NCBI GenBank assembly: GCA_030248225.1
Contig: JASANE010009923.1
Span: 1 to 64,000, forward strand
Direction: 5' to 3'
DNA: 64,000 nucleotides
Source of the DNA: Trileptium ribeirensis
Lineage: Eukaryota; Nematoda; Enoplea; Enoplida; Thoracostomopsidae
Made by a program: the position numbers and the translations under genes. A model generated the notes under the pieces. It did no database searches. It saw only the letters and a list, made by a program, of their open reading frames with translations, and was not told the DNA's origin. Below, piece by piece: positions 47,261-59,800 of this stretch; the stretch's first letter is position 1, and each line of letters starts with the position of its first letter.

Positions 47261-50200
47261 AGGCCCGTTAGGCCTTCCATTTGCACAACTAAGCCCGGCA
47301 AAGCCGTGGCCCATTCTAAAAGTTATGAAACATATGGACCAGAGCAACGCAAAAGCCTCTCATGGTCTACGGAAATTTCGTAGATTTCTTCGCAAAATAT
47401 ACAGCTTTGTAAGTAGGTTTTGGGTTAGCGTTATTACACAATTTCTTCCGTATAAGAGAAATATCAATTTTCCTAGCGTTGATATTTCTAGTTGCAAACG
47501 ACATTGTTTTTGTGTTTGAAAGTTAGCGATGTCGCGGCCCGTCGGACCTATTTTTGTGAGGATCGTTGACCCGATCCTAATAGATCGATAGGTTAAGGCT
47601 AACCCAGCCCCCTTGCAAAATTTCGCGGAGATAGGTTGGTAAATTATCGAGAAATTCCAAATTTTCGCTTACCCCATCCTCCGACGAGTGGAACGAGACC
47701 CAGATAATCGAGTAATTTAGGGTACGAAACGAATGAAATTTAGTAGGTAAATTCGTTGCGGTTGTACCGACAACCGGATATACATGGTGCAAACCTGTTT
47801 CATAAGAAACATTCAATAATTTTTAGTAACACACGGACCTCTTTTCGAGAGCTAAAGCTTGAGTTAAAGTTAGAGTTAGAGTTCGAGAGCTAGAGTTTTT
47901 TAAGTTAAAGTAGCATAAGCTCTAATAGTTCTAAGATAGTGCCGATGACCTGCAAGGCATCGCTACTTATAGGTTTATTTCCAAACAACTTTTCGTTTAG
48001 CTGAATGCAAATTTAACCCCTGCCCCTGTGTTCCAAAGTTGACATAAAGTTGGCACGATAGTAACGTATAGCCGCTCAATCCATATAAATTAATCGGGCA
48101 CACAGGATTTACTTGTTGTATATATGATAAATCCGGGACAAGCACAAGCTCGTCCCTTGCCCCATATCAGTATCGTTGCGTCGTAGCGACGATGAGCGAT
48201 CCGACTCTTTTATGACATGATTTTCGTATCAAGAAATCAAGTTAAGACATCCAATTTGTTGAGCAAGCTAAGTCTTTCGGCCCGATCGAGTTTGTATAAA
48301 TTGGAAGTAGCCCCAGAGCGATTGATTGCTTCGGCAGTGGCCTGCTCGTACGCACAAACGGAGCATTTCACGGTTTCGATCAAGAATCAAACCAGTATTT
48401 AACTGTCAGGGTTAGGCAATCCAACGTGGGACGAATCAATAAATTTGCCAAACTTTTGTTGACCCACATATAGCCTTTCCGCACTGAACCGTCAATTAGT
48501 ACAAAATTTGGGTCAAAGTTGAATGATACAATTAGTACATAAAACATTTGCAAACCCTTGGACCTGCATCCAGTTTTGGAGCATTACCTTTTGGTTGAAT
48601 TGTAACGAGCATCGAGTTACGTTTATACGCTCGTAATAGCAGTGAAAATTAAAGGCTGAGACAACGCCTTCGACCCTTCCGTAAGTGTAGGAAGAGCCCA
48701 TTTGGAACCCTTTAATAGACTAGTTAAATATACACCGTGAATGAATTTAATGCCACTCAGAAAACTGAGATTATGACATGGAGTACCCGAACTAGCCTTT
48801 CAGAGTTTGGTATTTAGGATTTCTTTTCTTTACCACTTACTGTCTAGTCATTGTTTTTGGTTAGAATTTAAGGTATCGTTCCGCCGAACTGAGCGCGACC
48901 GAAAGCTCTTCGCGAACCCCGATTTAGGCTCAAAATTGATAATTTAGTACTTTTCCCTGTATTCGGCTCGATCCAGCGACTTCTCAAAATGTACAATTTT
49001 GGCCGTCAAATCGAAATACCAATATTCCTAGTGCTGATAAAGTACAGTGAATGTACACAACACATATTAAATTTTAGAGTAAATTTCGTGTTCTGAAAAC
49101 CTGAAAAGTCAGAAAATTCGGTCCCAATCTCTGTCCACGGGGACCTCTAAGCCACCTAGAAGGAATCTTACCCCGTCAGTTAGGAATCTATTTTGGCTCA
49201 CGATCAGGAATAAGAAAAAGTCCCTTTTCGTATTTATTTAGGTTGCAGATGAGCATAGATTTAAGCTCAAAATTCCACATCTTTGATCCCGTTTTTGAAG
49301 GACAATACCATATGAACCTGCAGTCACGATTAGCCTGTTGTATCCCGTACTAAGAAATATTTGTTGTACCTGCAGTTACCGTTCAGGCACACGTATGCGA
49401 GTAGGACAAAAAAGGAAAAATCGCTGTTGCACCGTTGTCGAACTTGAACTAAGGAGTCGTACCCAGCGTAAACTTACAAACTTGTACCCATTACAATTGT
49501 TCAATACTGTAACCTTGTCATTTATTATAACTTGCCGTATTTTAATCCATTTACCGTTCTTTTTACCATATTTATCTATCGTGTACCATAGCCGTGTTGA
49601 TTAGGATAAGCAAAATCATGTCGCCAACAATCCCTAATTTAAGTACGCTTCGATCCGTATATCAGAATTTGCCCATTTTGCTATTTTGCCGCCTTTAGCT
49701 TTACCTGAACCTATTGTTTAACCGGAGTGAGTACCCTGGCAGTCGTAGTTAGTTGAATGGCGCCTCGATAACTCGAGAACTAACCGATCCCTATGCAAAG
49801 TGTTTCATATTGTCCCCCCATTTTTACGAATAAGGTAAGCGCAGCTGTCGTTAGAAAAGCTTAGTAGTTCACGCCGTGATTCGAACCAACTAGCTGTGAA
49901 TGTCCCATGAAAAAGGCGATGACTCCGTAACTTAGCCCAATTGCTGCCCTGTGAATTTTCCTGATAGCGTACCACACCGTTAACATTGTATCTGTTGTAT
50001 TCTTTTCCCGTACAATATACTTATGTCCGTGTCAACGTATGATTTTGACTTATCAAATAAATACTCAATCAAAACGTAACCGCGTTCCAGTGTTTTACTG
50101 ACCAATGTACTGAAGGTGCTTGAAATCCGTCACACCTATCGATGACCCACGTTCAGGTTTGGCGCACGTATAGAAGAAGCAAACCTTAGCGTGACACGCC

Positions 50201-50329
50201 GATTCCTATTTGTGTTAATTGCCTTATTGTGTGAGTACGACTCGTGCGACCTAAGAAAAGGAAAATTTTTACCCTAAACTAAAGCTTTCACTGAACGTCC
50301 CAAAATAGGAAATTGCACGCTATCCGACG
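47261..50329. other. No gene recognised
   Basis: I looked here for the missing N-terminal exon of DNAJC2 and did not find one. A decayed tRNA-like stretch with TTGGTTCGAATCACGG lies on the minus strand at about 49875-49890, but its stem does not pair. Confidence 0.4.
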
Positions 50330-50710
50330 TTAAACGTCTAGGGATTTGTCGGACCCTATTGGGGCCACTGGGTAAATAAATAAAATTATAAAGCGTTCAG
50401 TGAAGTCGAAAAGAAAATTTTACCTAAAACACACTTCCAGGTGGAACGATGATAGGGAATAGTTGTACGGTCTCCTTGGCCTGAGAGCAGGTGACGGCGC
50501 CAACCGCACTAGGACCTTAAAGGTAGTACCGCTTAGGCTACGTGCGCAACCCGTCCGGCACAATCAGAATACATCCTGTGAAGCGCTCCTACGGCTTGCT
50601 AAGCTTCGTAGACTCCTGGGACCGACCCTAATTAGAAAATTGAACCCATTAGATTCACCCTTGAGGTTACGCTAGCCGGTGTCGTATGGGCATTACGTTG
50701 TGGAAGTACG
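50330..50710 (+). repeat. Diverged copy of the inverted-repeat core, just upstream of a DNAJC2 exon
   Basis: Follows the order of the left arm at about 2205-2635: GTCGGACCCTATTGGGGCCAC, GATAGGGAATAG, GAGAGCAGGTG, ACGTGCGCAACCC, CTGTGAAGCGC, TACGGCTTGCTAAGCTTCGTAG, ACCCTTGAGGTTACG and TGTCGTATGGGCAT. It lacks the outer arm sequence. It ends about 50 bases before the splice acceptor of the first DNAJC2 exon seen here. Confidence 0.85.
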
Positions 50711-50761
50711 TCACGTCGATATTACACATGTTATATTTTTGCTTTGTGTTGTCATTTTCAG

Positions 50762-50847
50762 AGCTATCTGCCGGCGATTCGTGGTTCGTCTTAGAAACTC
50801 CAAAGTATTTAAAGTATTTGAAAGGACTCGATCCCAAAAACTGGAAG
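50762..50847 (+). CDS. DNAJC2: DNAJC2 exon A (segment before J domain)
   Basis: Acceptor TTTTCAG (AG at 50760-50761) and donor GTAACG at 50848. The exon starts with two bases completing a codon and ends in phase 0. It reads [19 protein letters not shown]; the LDPK-x-WK motif directly precedes the J domain in animal DNAJC2. The preceding exon was not found. Confidence 0.9.
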
Positions 50848-53800
50848 GTAACGTTTTGTTCTATTTACATTCTGAAAAATTGTTTATATTTTATGATTAG
50901 TATTTTATGGTTACCTTGTAAAATGGATAAAGGAATTTACTATTAGCTCCAGTCAGCGACTTTTAAAATGCTGCTTCTGGAAAGAACGAATATCTTATTT
51001 AAAATTTTGCTTTTGTTTAACTTGTTAGTATATAGTAATAGCACGTGATTATAGTAAATTAAGGAAATGTTTTTGTTGCCCCAGTAAACATTACTTTATT
51101 TTTTCTGGACAGTTAGCTGGGATGCTGTCAAAAAGTTATTTATAAAATTATATAAAACATGTTTGTAGTGTACTTATATTTAAAAACTAAAATTTGTTTT
51201 GTGCGCGACTAAACTTAACCTGCACCCAACGACTATCCTACTTTGTTTTTTAAAAAAAATGCGTTAGCGAACTGTATTTTATGAAGCTAAAATTGGCCTG
51301 TTTCTGTTCGCGAACACTATAATTTGTTTATCAACGAAAATTTCTCGCTTTTAAATCAAAAAGGTTATGTTCACGAACAATCGCTGACAAAGTACAGTGC
51401 CAATCTTTTACTTTGTCACATTTACATCGAATGTGTTCGTGAACACAGACAATTCTCCGCTGAAAGCTTAATATTGTCATAGAACTGTCGGCCAATGTAA
51501 CCTTTAGGGGTGGAAGTGAAATGTATGCTATGCCGTTCTGGATATACTAAAGCCTAGGTCTTAGTCTTAGCCTAAGCTAAGGTCCCTATATGAGCCATAT
51601 ACTTAGCCTAATCCTAAGTCGAGGGACTGCCGCCCCCGAAACCCCCGCTCTAAGCAGTTCTTTTTTCTAACGTTATAACGTCCGGCCCCTAAAGGTGACA
51701 TGGGCCGAACTGTCAGTGACAGATTGCAATTGACCACTCTACGCTAGCAGTGAATCGAATAGCTTTTCTTGCTTGTTCCGTAACAGTGGATATGGATTCG
51801 ACATCGTGTTTTACAAAATAGGATTGTAAGTGGGCGCGGCTTAAGTTTAGTCGCGCATTGTTGTTTGACGTGTCCGGTGTGCAAAATATGATCTCGACTT
51901 TATGGTATATAATTGTAATTTGTTACAGGAACAAGATCACTATCGCGTTTTGGGTCTAGACAAGCTTCGATGGCTTGCAACAGAGGACCAGATAAAATCT
52001 GCTTGTAAGACTTTTAATGTATCATTGCAAAGCATTCTATGGCTTGTGACAGTGGACCAGATAAGGTCTCTTGATAACATACTTAGTGTATCACTCTGGA
52101 AATTTTTGGATATATATCTACCTGACCTCCCATGATTCAGGACTCAGCTTGTCGCTCGAGATCAAACTCCACCACGATATCTGATTTTCAGCCTTTCTTA
52201 TCAGTTTCCTAAAGGGGTTGACCGCCATCGTTTCAGTAGTATGTCGACGCAAACCCGATATAGATCTCATAGCACTGTTCGTTTCCGCGACTCAAGGGAC
52301 CTTCCTTGCGACCGTTTCCAATCGTCAGATGAATGAGCCAAAAGGATTTGCCTTGGCAGGCGTAGTATGTGTTCCAGCCACTGAAGCTGGCGCCTTCGCA
52401 AAACAATTTACCAAGTGCTCCATGTGACCGGTGTTCGTTCTCAAATCCGCGTTTGAGATGCGGTCGAATTTTGTTACGCCCAATATTCTACGCCTGCAAA
52501 AGTTTTCGACAGTTTTGAGTGCCTGTATGTCCGTAGATTTGACTGACCAGATCTTGCACGCATACAGCAAGACTAATCTGGTCGCGCTGTCGTTTTTACT
52601 TGAATTTTCCTCACAATGCTGACCCATCTGTTGGACCATAGTTATTTTGTAACCAGCCAGAGCGCAGCCCGTGCTTTGGCGATACGACTTTGTATTTCAG
52701 CACAGGATTGGCCACTGGCGGTAATATGACTGCATAAGTAGTAGAAACTGCTGACCACCTCCAAGCGTTCGCCGTTACATCTAATTGAGGGCACGATGTT
52801 GCTGCAGCAAGCCATAAGTCATGCTTGAGTTGACAAACAGGCCCGCGTTTGCAGCTACTGTACTTAACCAGTCTAACATGGGCTAAAAGTTCACCATGGT
52901 CGCAGACAAAAGCGAACTAAGTCTGTAATGGCCCTCTCAGTAGACGAGTACACGATACCCACTGTGTAGTCTGAAAGTGCGTGAAAGATCGCCCAATCGA
53001 TGGCGTAGTTGAACAAGACGGGTGACAAGATAGAACTTTTCGGAGCTCCTGATTTTACCAGAAAGGCGTCGCTATCCTCATTATAAACATGGACCTTTGA
53101 AAAAGATGTAGCGTACATCGATTTGACATTAAGCAACTTTGTGGGTATGCTTCCTGCAGCCATGATGCTGAATAGTGGTGATGTTCGATCGACGAAGTCG
53201 CACGCTGCTTTGAAGTCGACATAAGCGACAAATGTTGCTCTCCAATGTTCATGGCGATCATCGAGGATCATTTTCAGATTGGAAATCTGGTCAACGCAGA
53301 TACGACTTGAACGAAAGCCGGCCTGGTTCTCTCTGGTCGTCATTTCCCGATGTGTCTTGATCATGTGAAGAATAGTCGCCTGCAGTACCTTTAGAAAGGT
53401 TGGCAGCAACGACATGCCTCTGTTATTGCGGCAAACTGAGCGGCCGGCTTTCTTCGGAAATGGCATGAGAACAGACGTCTGCTATTGTGTGGGAATTCTT
53501 TCCTGCCGATTCCTCCAGATCTGCTAAAAAAGTTTGAGGAAGCATTTGACTAGAACAAGACCGCCGATTTTGAAGACATCTGGCGTGATCAAATCAGCTC
53601 CTGGTGGCCTTGTGGCTTAAAGCCGTGCGATTGAGTTGAAGACTTGTTCAGCTGTAGGTACCTGTTCAAGTTCACAGCCACCGTAGAAACCTGCTAACTC
53701 CAGATTGTCGAATAAAACCCTTGATATAGGAGGCGGTATGTGTAGTAGCTGCTCAAGCTAACGTGTTGCGCGTTGCCCCACATCGCTGATGATATTACCG

Positions 53801-56800
53801 TTTAAGTCGCTAATCGAATCACTAGCGGTAACAGCTCCTGTAAACCGCCGCAGTATTTTGAGCAGGGCTTTCTGATCACCTGCGCGGTTGGCACGATTCA
53901 TGACTTCAGCTATAGCTATCCATTCAGCATCTTTGTCTGTGTTGAGGCCATGAGCTAAGCTTTTCTTCAAGATCGAAGGTATCGCAGTCTGGTTGAGTTG
54001 CACTTTAGAGCTCTCATAGCTGTAGCCAGCGACACGTTGAAAATCCATGGTACTTTCTTGGATTGCCTGCTTCGCCGAGCCGTCGCATATTTTTGATTGA
54101 GCGAGTCGCAAATAATTTCCTAGGTAGAGTCTGTGTTCTCGTCACCATCAGGCCAACGGCTCTAGAAACTGTTGCAAGGTGACACCTGAAAAGCACTGCG
54201 TACGTTAACATTTTTGTAGTCAGGCCTTCACGGCTGCTGTGTGAAGGCTCTTCTACCAAAGCGGGTGGAAAGTTTGATACGCAGATGCAATAGTAATAAT
54301 GCGTAATCGGAGTCCAGCAGATTGCCACAGCATGAACGTCAGCATTTCACGGAGGACTTTCACATGTGATCGATTAGCATATGATCTAGTCGCAGTCTTT
54401 TCTCTTTAGGGCTCCTTCGCGTTGCGAGGTATCTATGCCTACGATGTTAAAAATTGTACTCAGCTTGCTCGGAAGAGCGAGGCGCACTCAGCAGTTGAGA
54501 GCAGTCGACAGCCAATATCGATTATGTGACTACAAGTGAACCGGCTAAGCTCTTTTCTCGCCATCTAACCTGGAGCCAAGTTGAGCGTTGAAATCTCCAG
54601 CTAAGATCAATAAGTCCGACTTGCAGTGCTCAGATAAACAGCAGTTAACGTTTTCATAGAGTTGATCTTTGTCCTCAGCGGCCACGTCATCCATCGGGGT
54701 ATCGACACTCACTACCGTCGGATTGACCGGCGAAGAGCGGAGTCACACTATACGCAGTCCGTCGCTCAGAGGCTTCCCAGTCAATGATGCAGTCGCATTT
54801 GTTTCTCCGGATGGCAATACCGTCGCCACACTGTCCTTTTTGATTTTCTTCGTTCGCCGAGACATAAAGGATGCAACTGTCAATGGGGTCGAAGGTGGCT
54901 CCATGACAATAGTTTTACTCTCGAGCAATCTAATCTCACACAGACAAGCAATATAGACTTTCTTAATGCGACTCGGCAAGTAGATCTTTGTTGCCCAGTT
55001 GAAGTAAGTATCTAACATTCCACCAATATATTTTAACATGTTATAAAAGTTTTGGCTCTGTTCGCGTATTCGACACGGTACCGCTAGGATTTCACGCGCG
55101 TCGTCTACCCAGGACGCGGTAGCAGTATACGGAAGAAATTTGTTGAGATTATATTCATGACTAAGAGCGATAAGGGTTCCTAGATCCAGTAGGGTTTTTC
55201 TCCATGCGTGGCTGCCGATGTTCGGAACAGACGCCATTTCAGGTGTAGTCGGCGGGGAATCGCTGAATATCAGGAAGACATTCCGTCGACCATTCAGGAC
55301 TAAGGTTGCTGTATTCCAGGCAGATTTCCCAGCATTGGATGACGTTTGAGACTTTTTATCGTGGTTGGTCACCCACTATCCGCCACTAACGCAGGAGATT
55401 CGTACTTTTGTTTGTGGATTATCAATCACTAGTTCGGGTACTGGTTGTGCAGTATTCACAGAAAAATGTGTGCTGTCACTGCATATTGCAGCACATTATG
55501 ATCATGATTATAGCTACGCACTTTGTGTCATTCGCATTGCTTATTTATACAAAATTTTTGTAATAGCCTCTTTATTGCACGACTTTCGAATGTATGTTCA
55601 TGGTTATAGCAATAGCTATAAAGCTCATATGTAGCATACAGCACGACTATCACTACAACATCTGTAACAATAAACCGTACATATGCCAGTGGAATAGTAA
55701 CACACGTTGGATACAACGTACGATAGTTAAAATTTTAGTTTCACCAGTTAGAACGAAACTTCACCAAATGTTTAGAACGATAGCTTTAAAAAGTTGTCTA
55801 CAGCGACAAAGTGACAAGTTAATGTTTCGATGTATTTGTATAATCGCCAACAACCAACACACTAACATTTTGTACCGTCTAGTACCATCTTATAGGCGTA
55901 GATGTTTTATAGTGGGCTTCATAGCCGGCCTTTGCCCTGCATTATATTACACTTTTGCTATAGTGTGTCCATTCGTAAGATTCGGCTCTTTAGCCGCTGC
56001 ATTGTGCTGAAGAAGCGTTCAGGAATATTAGATCAATATCATAATAGGAGAAGCTTCTTGGCAGACAGCCTTCCACAGGCAGTTTGCGAGCCGTTGACTC
56101 GTCGGCCAATTGCTGGGTCGTCGGCTTGCTCAAAATTTATAGGCCGGCCGCTCGACTTTAAAGCAAGCCGTTGCGCAACACTACTTCCGGGTTCCAAATT
56201 AATATTTATGATTCACACTTAAAGACCAAAGAAAGCAATCATACTTTGGAAATATATTGATCGTAATGTTACCGCAGTTTGTGTGATAGTTTATAATTGT
56301 GTAAGCAAACCATTTTCACACGATTCGGGTAGTAATGGCATCGCACTATGTGACACGAATTGTACTTTATTTATCGTTTCTGGTTTCGCGACATTTGGTG
56401 CGAAATGTCACGTTCATGAGAGTGAGCCACTGCCTGTTGTGTAATTTTTGTTGCATCAGCCAGATAGCAATTCAACGGCACAACATAATACAGCTGAGCG
56501 CAAATGTAACTTTGACGAAATCAAAAGCATCAACTACGCAGCTGGTATAATCTAAGATTATCAAATTTACACCCGTTTTTATAAGTTTTATCGACTTTAT
56601 AGATGTTCGCATTTAGAAATAATATAGTTTAGATTGACGATATCTAATAAAAGTTAGTTTAATCAGTTACAATAATTGTAAATCCCATATAGTTCGTTTG
56701 TGGTATATGACGCGTACAGCGGTCACTGTGTTGGAACAATTATCCCATTCATGACAACGATAATTATAACTGTAAACAAAAAATATTTTGCATTCAGCGG

Positions 56801-59800
56801 CCAAACAAAATTGATTGTCTTGTGCAATATCGAAGATGAAACTGAGCAGACAATGTGAGTTTTAAGGAAATGTATACACTGCAATATATCCAGGTTAATC
56901 TACAAATTTAAATGCCTATGTAGCGTAAGAATTGGTAATAGCAAGCACTTGGAATTCCTTCAACTCAAATACTTTATAGCTAAAAGTTAACCATAGGTGT
57001 TGACGGTCCGTAAAATATAGGGGATAAACTGTCGGGGGTCTGGTTCAGGGAAGAAAATGCAACTAACTCGTAGATGGATCGAGAACGCTCCACCACTGTT
57101 GTAGGAAGTCGTATCCTCGACCAGCACTTGCAATTCCAATTCTCTGCGACGCGCATAGTCACTGTAGATTCAGCAACCACCACGAGTGTCACAAGCGTAA
57201 GCAGCTAACCGATGTCAGCAATAGGATGCCTCAATACAAGCGGGTTACTACTAGTACAGAATCGCTCGGGATGAAATGAACGGCACATTTACTACACACT
57301 GTCACTCTGATGATGCTACCAACAGCACAACGTTACTGACGACAAAGAACAACCCGTCACACATTCGTCGCATATTATTATCATTGAAACGCAGTAAGAA
57401 CGATGAAGTTCCGGGAGCCAAATATCCACACCCGGCTCGCCTCGGACACCTTTACCCGCTACTGGATTACCGTTCCCATAGTTCCGAGGTAGCATTCTTC
57501 AGGATACCGTCCATTGTCCATCATTTCCTGGAAGACAAAAGAAGACGACAACAAAACCAGTGATCGTGGAATTAGCAACTTCCACGACAAGGGGTGTGTG
57601 GAGGTCCTACGCACATGCTTGTATCGCGAGAAGGAGTTCACTGCGCGCAGACTCTGAGTCGAGCACTTTCCAAAATATAATCTGCCTGTAGTATTTTTGT
57701 AATATATTGTGTGCATGGCTTCAAGAGTGGTCTATTTATAGATTATTCGATAAGTAAATACGATAGTTGATTATCTACAGGCCAGCACGAATATTTCACA
57801 TGCCTTTTCAAATGTTTTACATGAGTTTGGTGTCAATGAAATCCATTGTCAGAATATAGTCGTGTCTTCAGTATTTAGGTATGTGTTGCTGCCAGATATC
57901 AAGAATGTGTAGGTTTTTCGCTACGCTCCGTGCAATGGTTTGAGGTCCACGAGTTTAGAGTCAATGAAACAGATTGTCAGAATATAATCTGTCTTGTGTA
58001 TGTTAGGTATGTGTTGCTATTGGATGTCAAGAATGTTCTATGTATTGTATAGGTTATTCGGTACGATGGTTTGGTTATTTAGAGACTAGCGTTCCATAAT
58101 TCGTGAATTTTCAGTTGTTTTCGATGGGTTTAGGGTCGATGATGTTTTAGTGTTTTCAATGGGTTCTGGGTTACAGAAGTTTAGTGTAGTATATATTAAT
58201 TGCACATAAACCCTGTTAAATGATTACACAATATCATCGCTTGATGAAAACACGATCGTGCTGTCTTACCGTCGTTTGTGAGATACTAGTTTGTATTAAG
58301 GTAATATCCCACAGGGTTTATAATAAAACAAGGAAATTAACTTGTTTAACGATTTAACTAGCATTATAGATCGTCGTTTACCGTCAACATACAAATAACC
58401 ATGTTAATTCAAATACTTTTGGTATATTATTTTTGAACTTTTACTCATAACTCGAAAACAGCTACTCTGGCAAAAAATTGCCTAACACCATAGTTGTAGC
58501 TTGGTTTTGTTCTTCGAACGGATGCCTTTGGTAAGAGTTATGACCTCAAATCGGTGTTGTCACAAAGGGTACAAGACGGAAAACATGAGGAATTTGTTGA
58601 TAGGCATACGGGCAAAAGCATCGAATACGTGACAATCCTAAGAAGCCGGGGAAAATGAGAATTTTCTCATCGAACGTTGAAGATCAATTTTTGTTTTCCG
58701 TGTTGTTATCACTTTCAATAAAATATCTATGCAAAATTGTTTCATCGATAACTACATTTTTGCTGTCAGCTTTTGTTACTTTACAAATTAGTTATTCGTT
58801 TAGGGCATAAGATGTCTATGTATTATTGGACTTACCGAATATAATGAAAGCTATTATGGTGACATGCTGTGCATATACTACGGCACACATTAGCGGCTTA
58901 GGTGAAAATAGTACTATAACTTGATTGCGCTGGAAATATTGCGTTTTTGCATTTTATGGAGTGTCTTTGTCTTTATTTGTCTCTAAACGTGCTCAGGAAG
59001 GTCAATTTTGAATTTCGAAGTTGTCACTGAGCTCTGTCTTGTTGCAATCGCGCCGATTCGTTTCCCCTCGATGCGCGAGTTACTAGTAAAACTATAGGTC
59101 CTCTGGTATACGAGTCATGATGTGCATATTCGTTTTACGTGGTAACCATTAAACGTGGTCTTCTAAAACCGGTACTTTGATGTGAAAACTGATGAAAAGA
59201 TGAAAAAGGGGGAAACTGGAAATTCACAACCGAAAAATCGTGGCAGCCCTGTAAAAGTTGGGACACTCGTAATGACCAAAATAAAAATCTCAATTCTTGT
59301 TTGTTCTCTGAGAATTTGGGCAGAAAATCATTGGCTCGACCAGTGATTACTTGCGGGTGAAACAGACAAACAATAAAAGAGTTTTTGTCAGGCGCTATTT
59401 GATGAAACTCAGCTCTTAAAGCTCGTTCTATTTCAATAAGTATGTTTGATTTAAACTTTTCAGACCGCATAAAGGTTCTAAACCACCACCCCGATAAACG
59501 AATCGGAAAAGGAAACGTGGTTTCGGAGGACGACGATTATTTTACCTGTATAATAAAAGGTTACAAATCTTCAATTTTTCAGTTCAATCATTTTATTTTT
59601 ACTGGTATGAGGCAGTGCAGGTTATAATGATAGGCAACTTCGGTGTGCTGCTTTCTGCTTTTTGTTATTATAGTAAATACTTGCAAGAAATGCGCAAGAA
59701 ATAACCATCGAAACTTTAAATTTTAATAAATTCTTTTGTAGAACAAATTTATTTCGAGCGAGTCGAAAGCGAGTGACAGACATTTTTGGTGGCTACTGTA

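Noticed and set aside
49875..49960. tRNA-like sequence on the minus strand
   Set aside because: TTGGTTCGAATCACGG resembles a B box, but the stems do not pair and the A box is poor.
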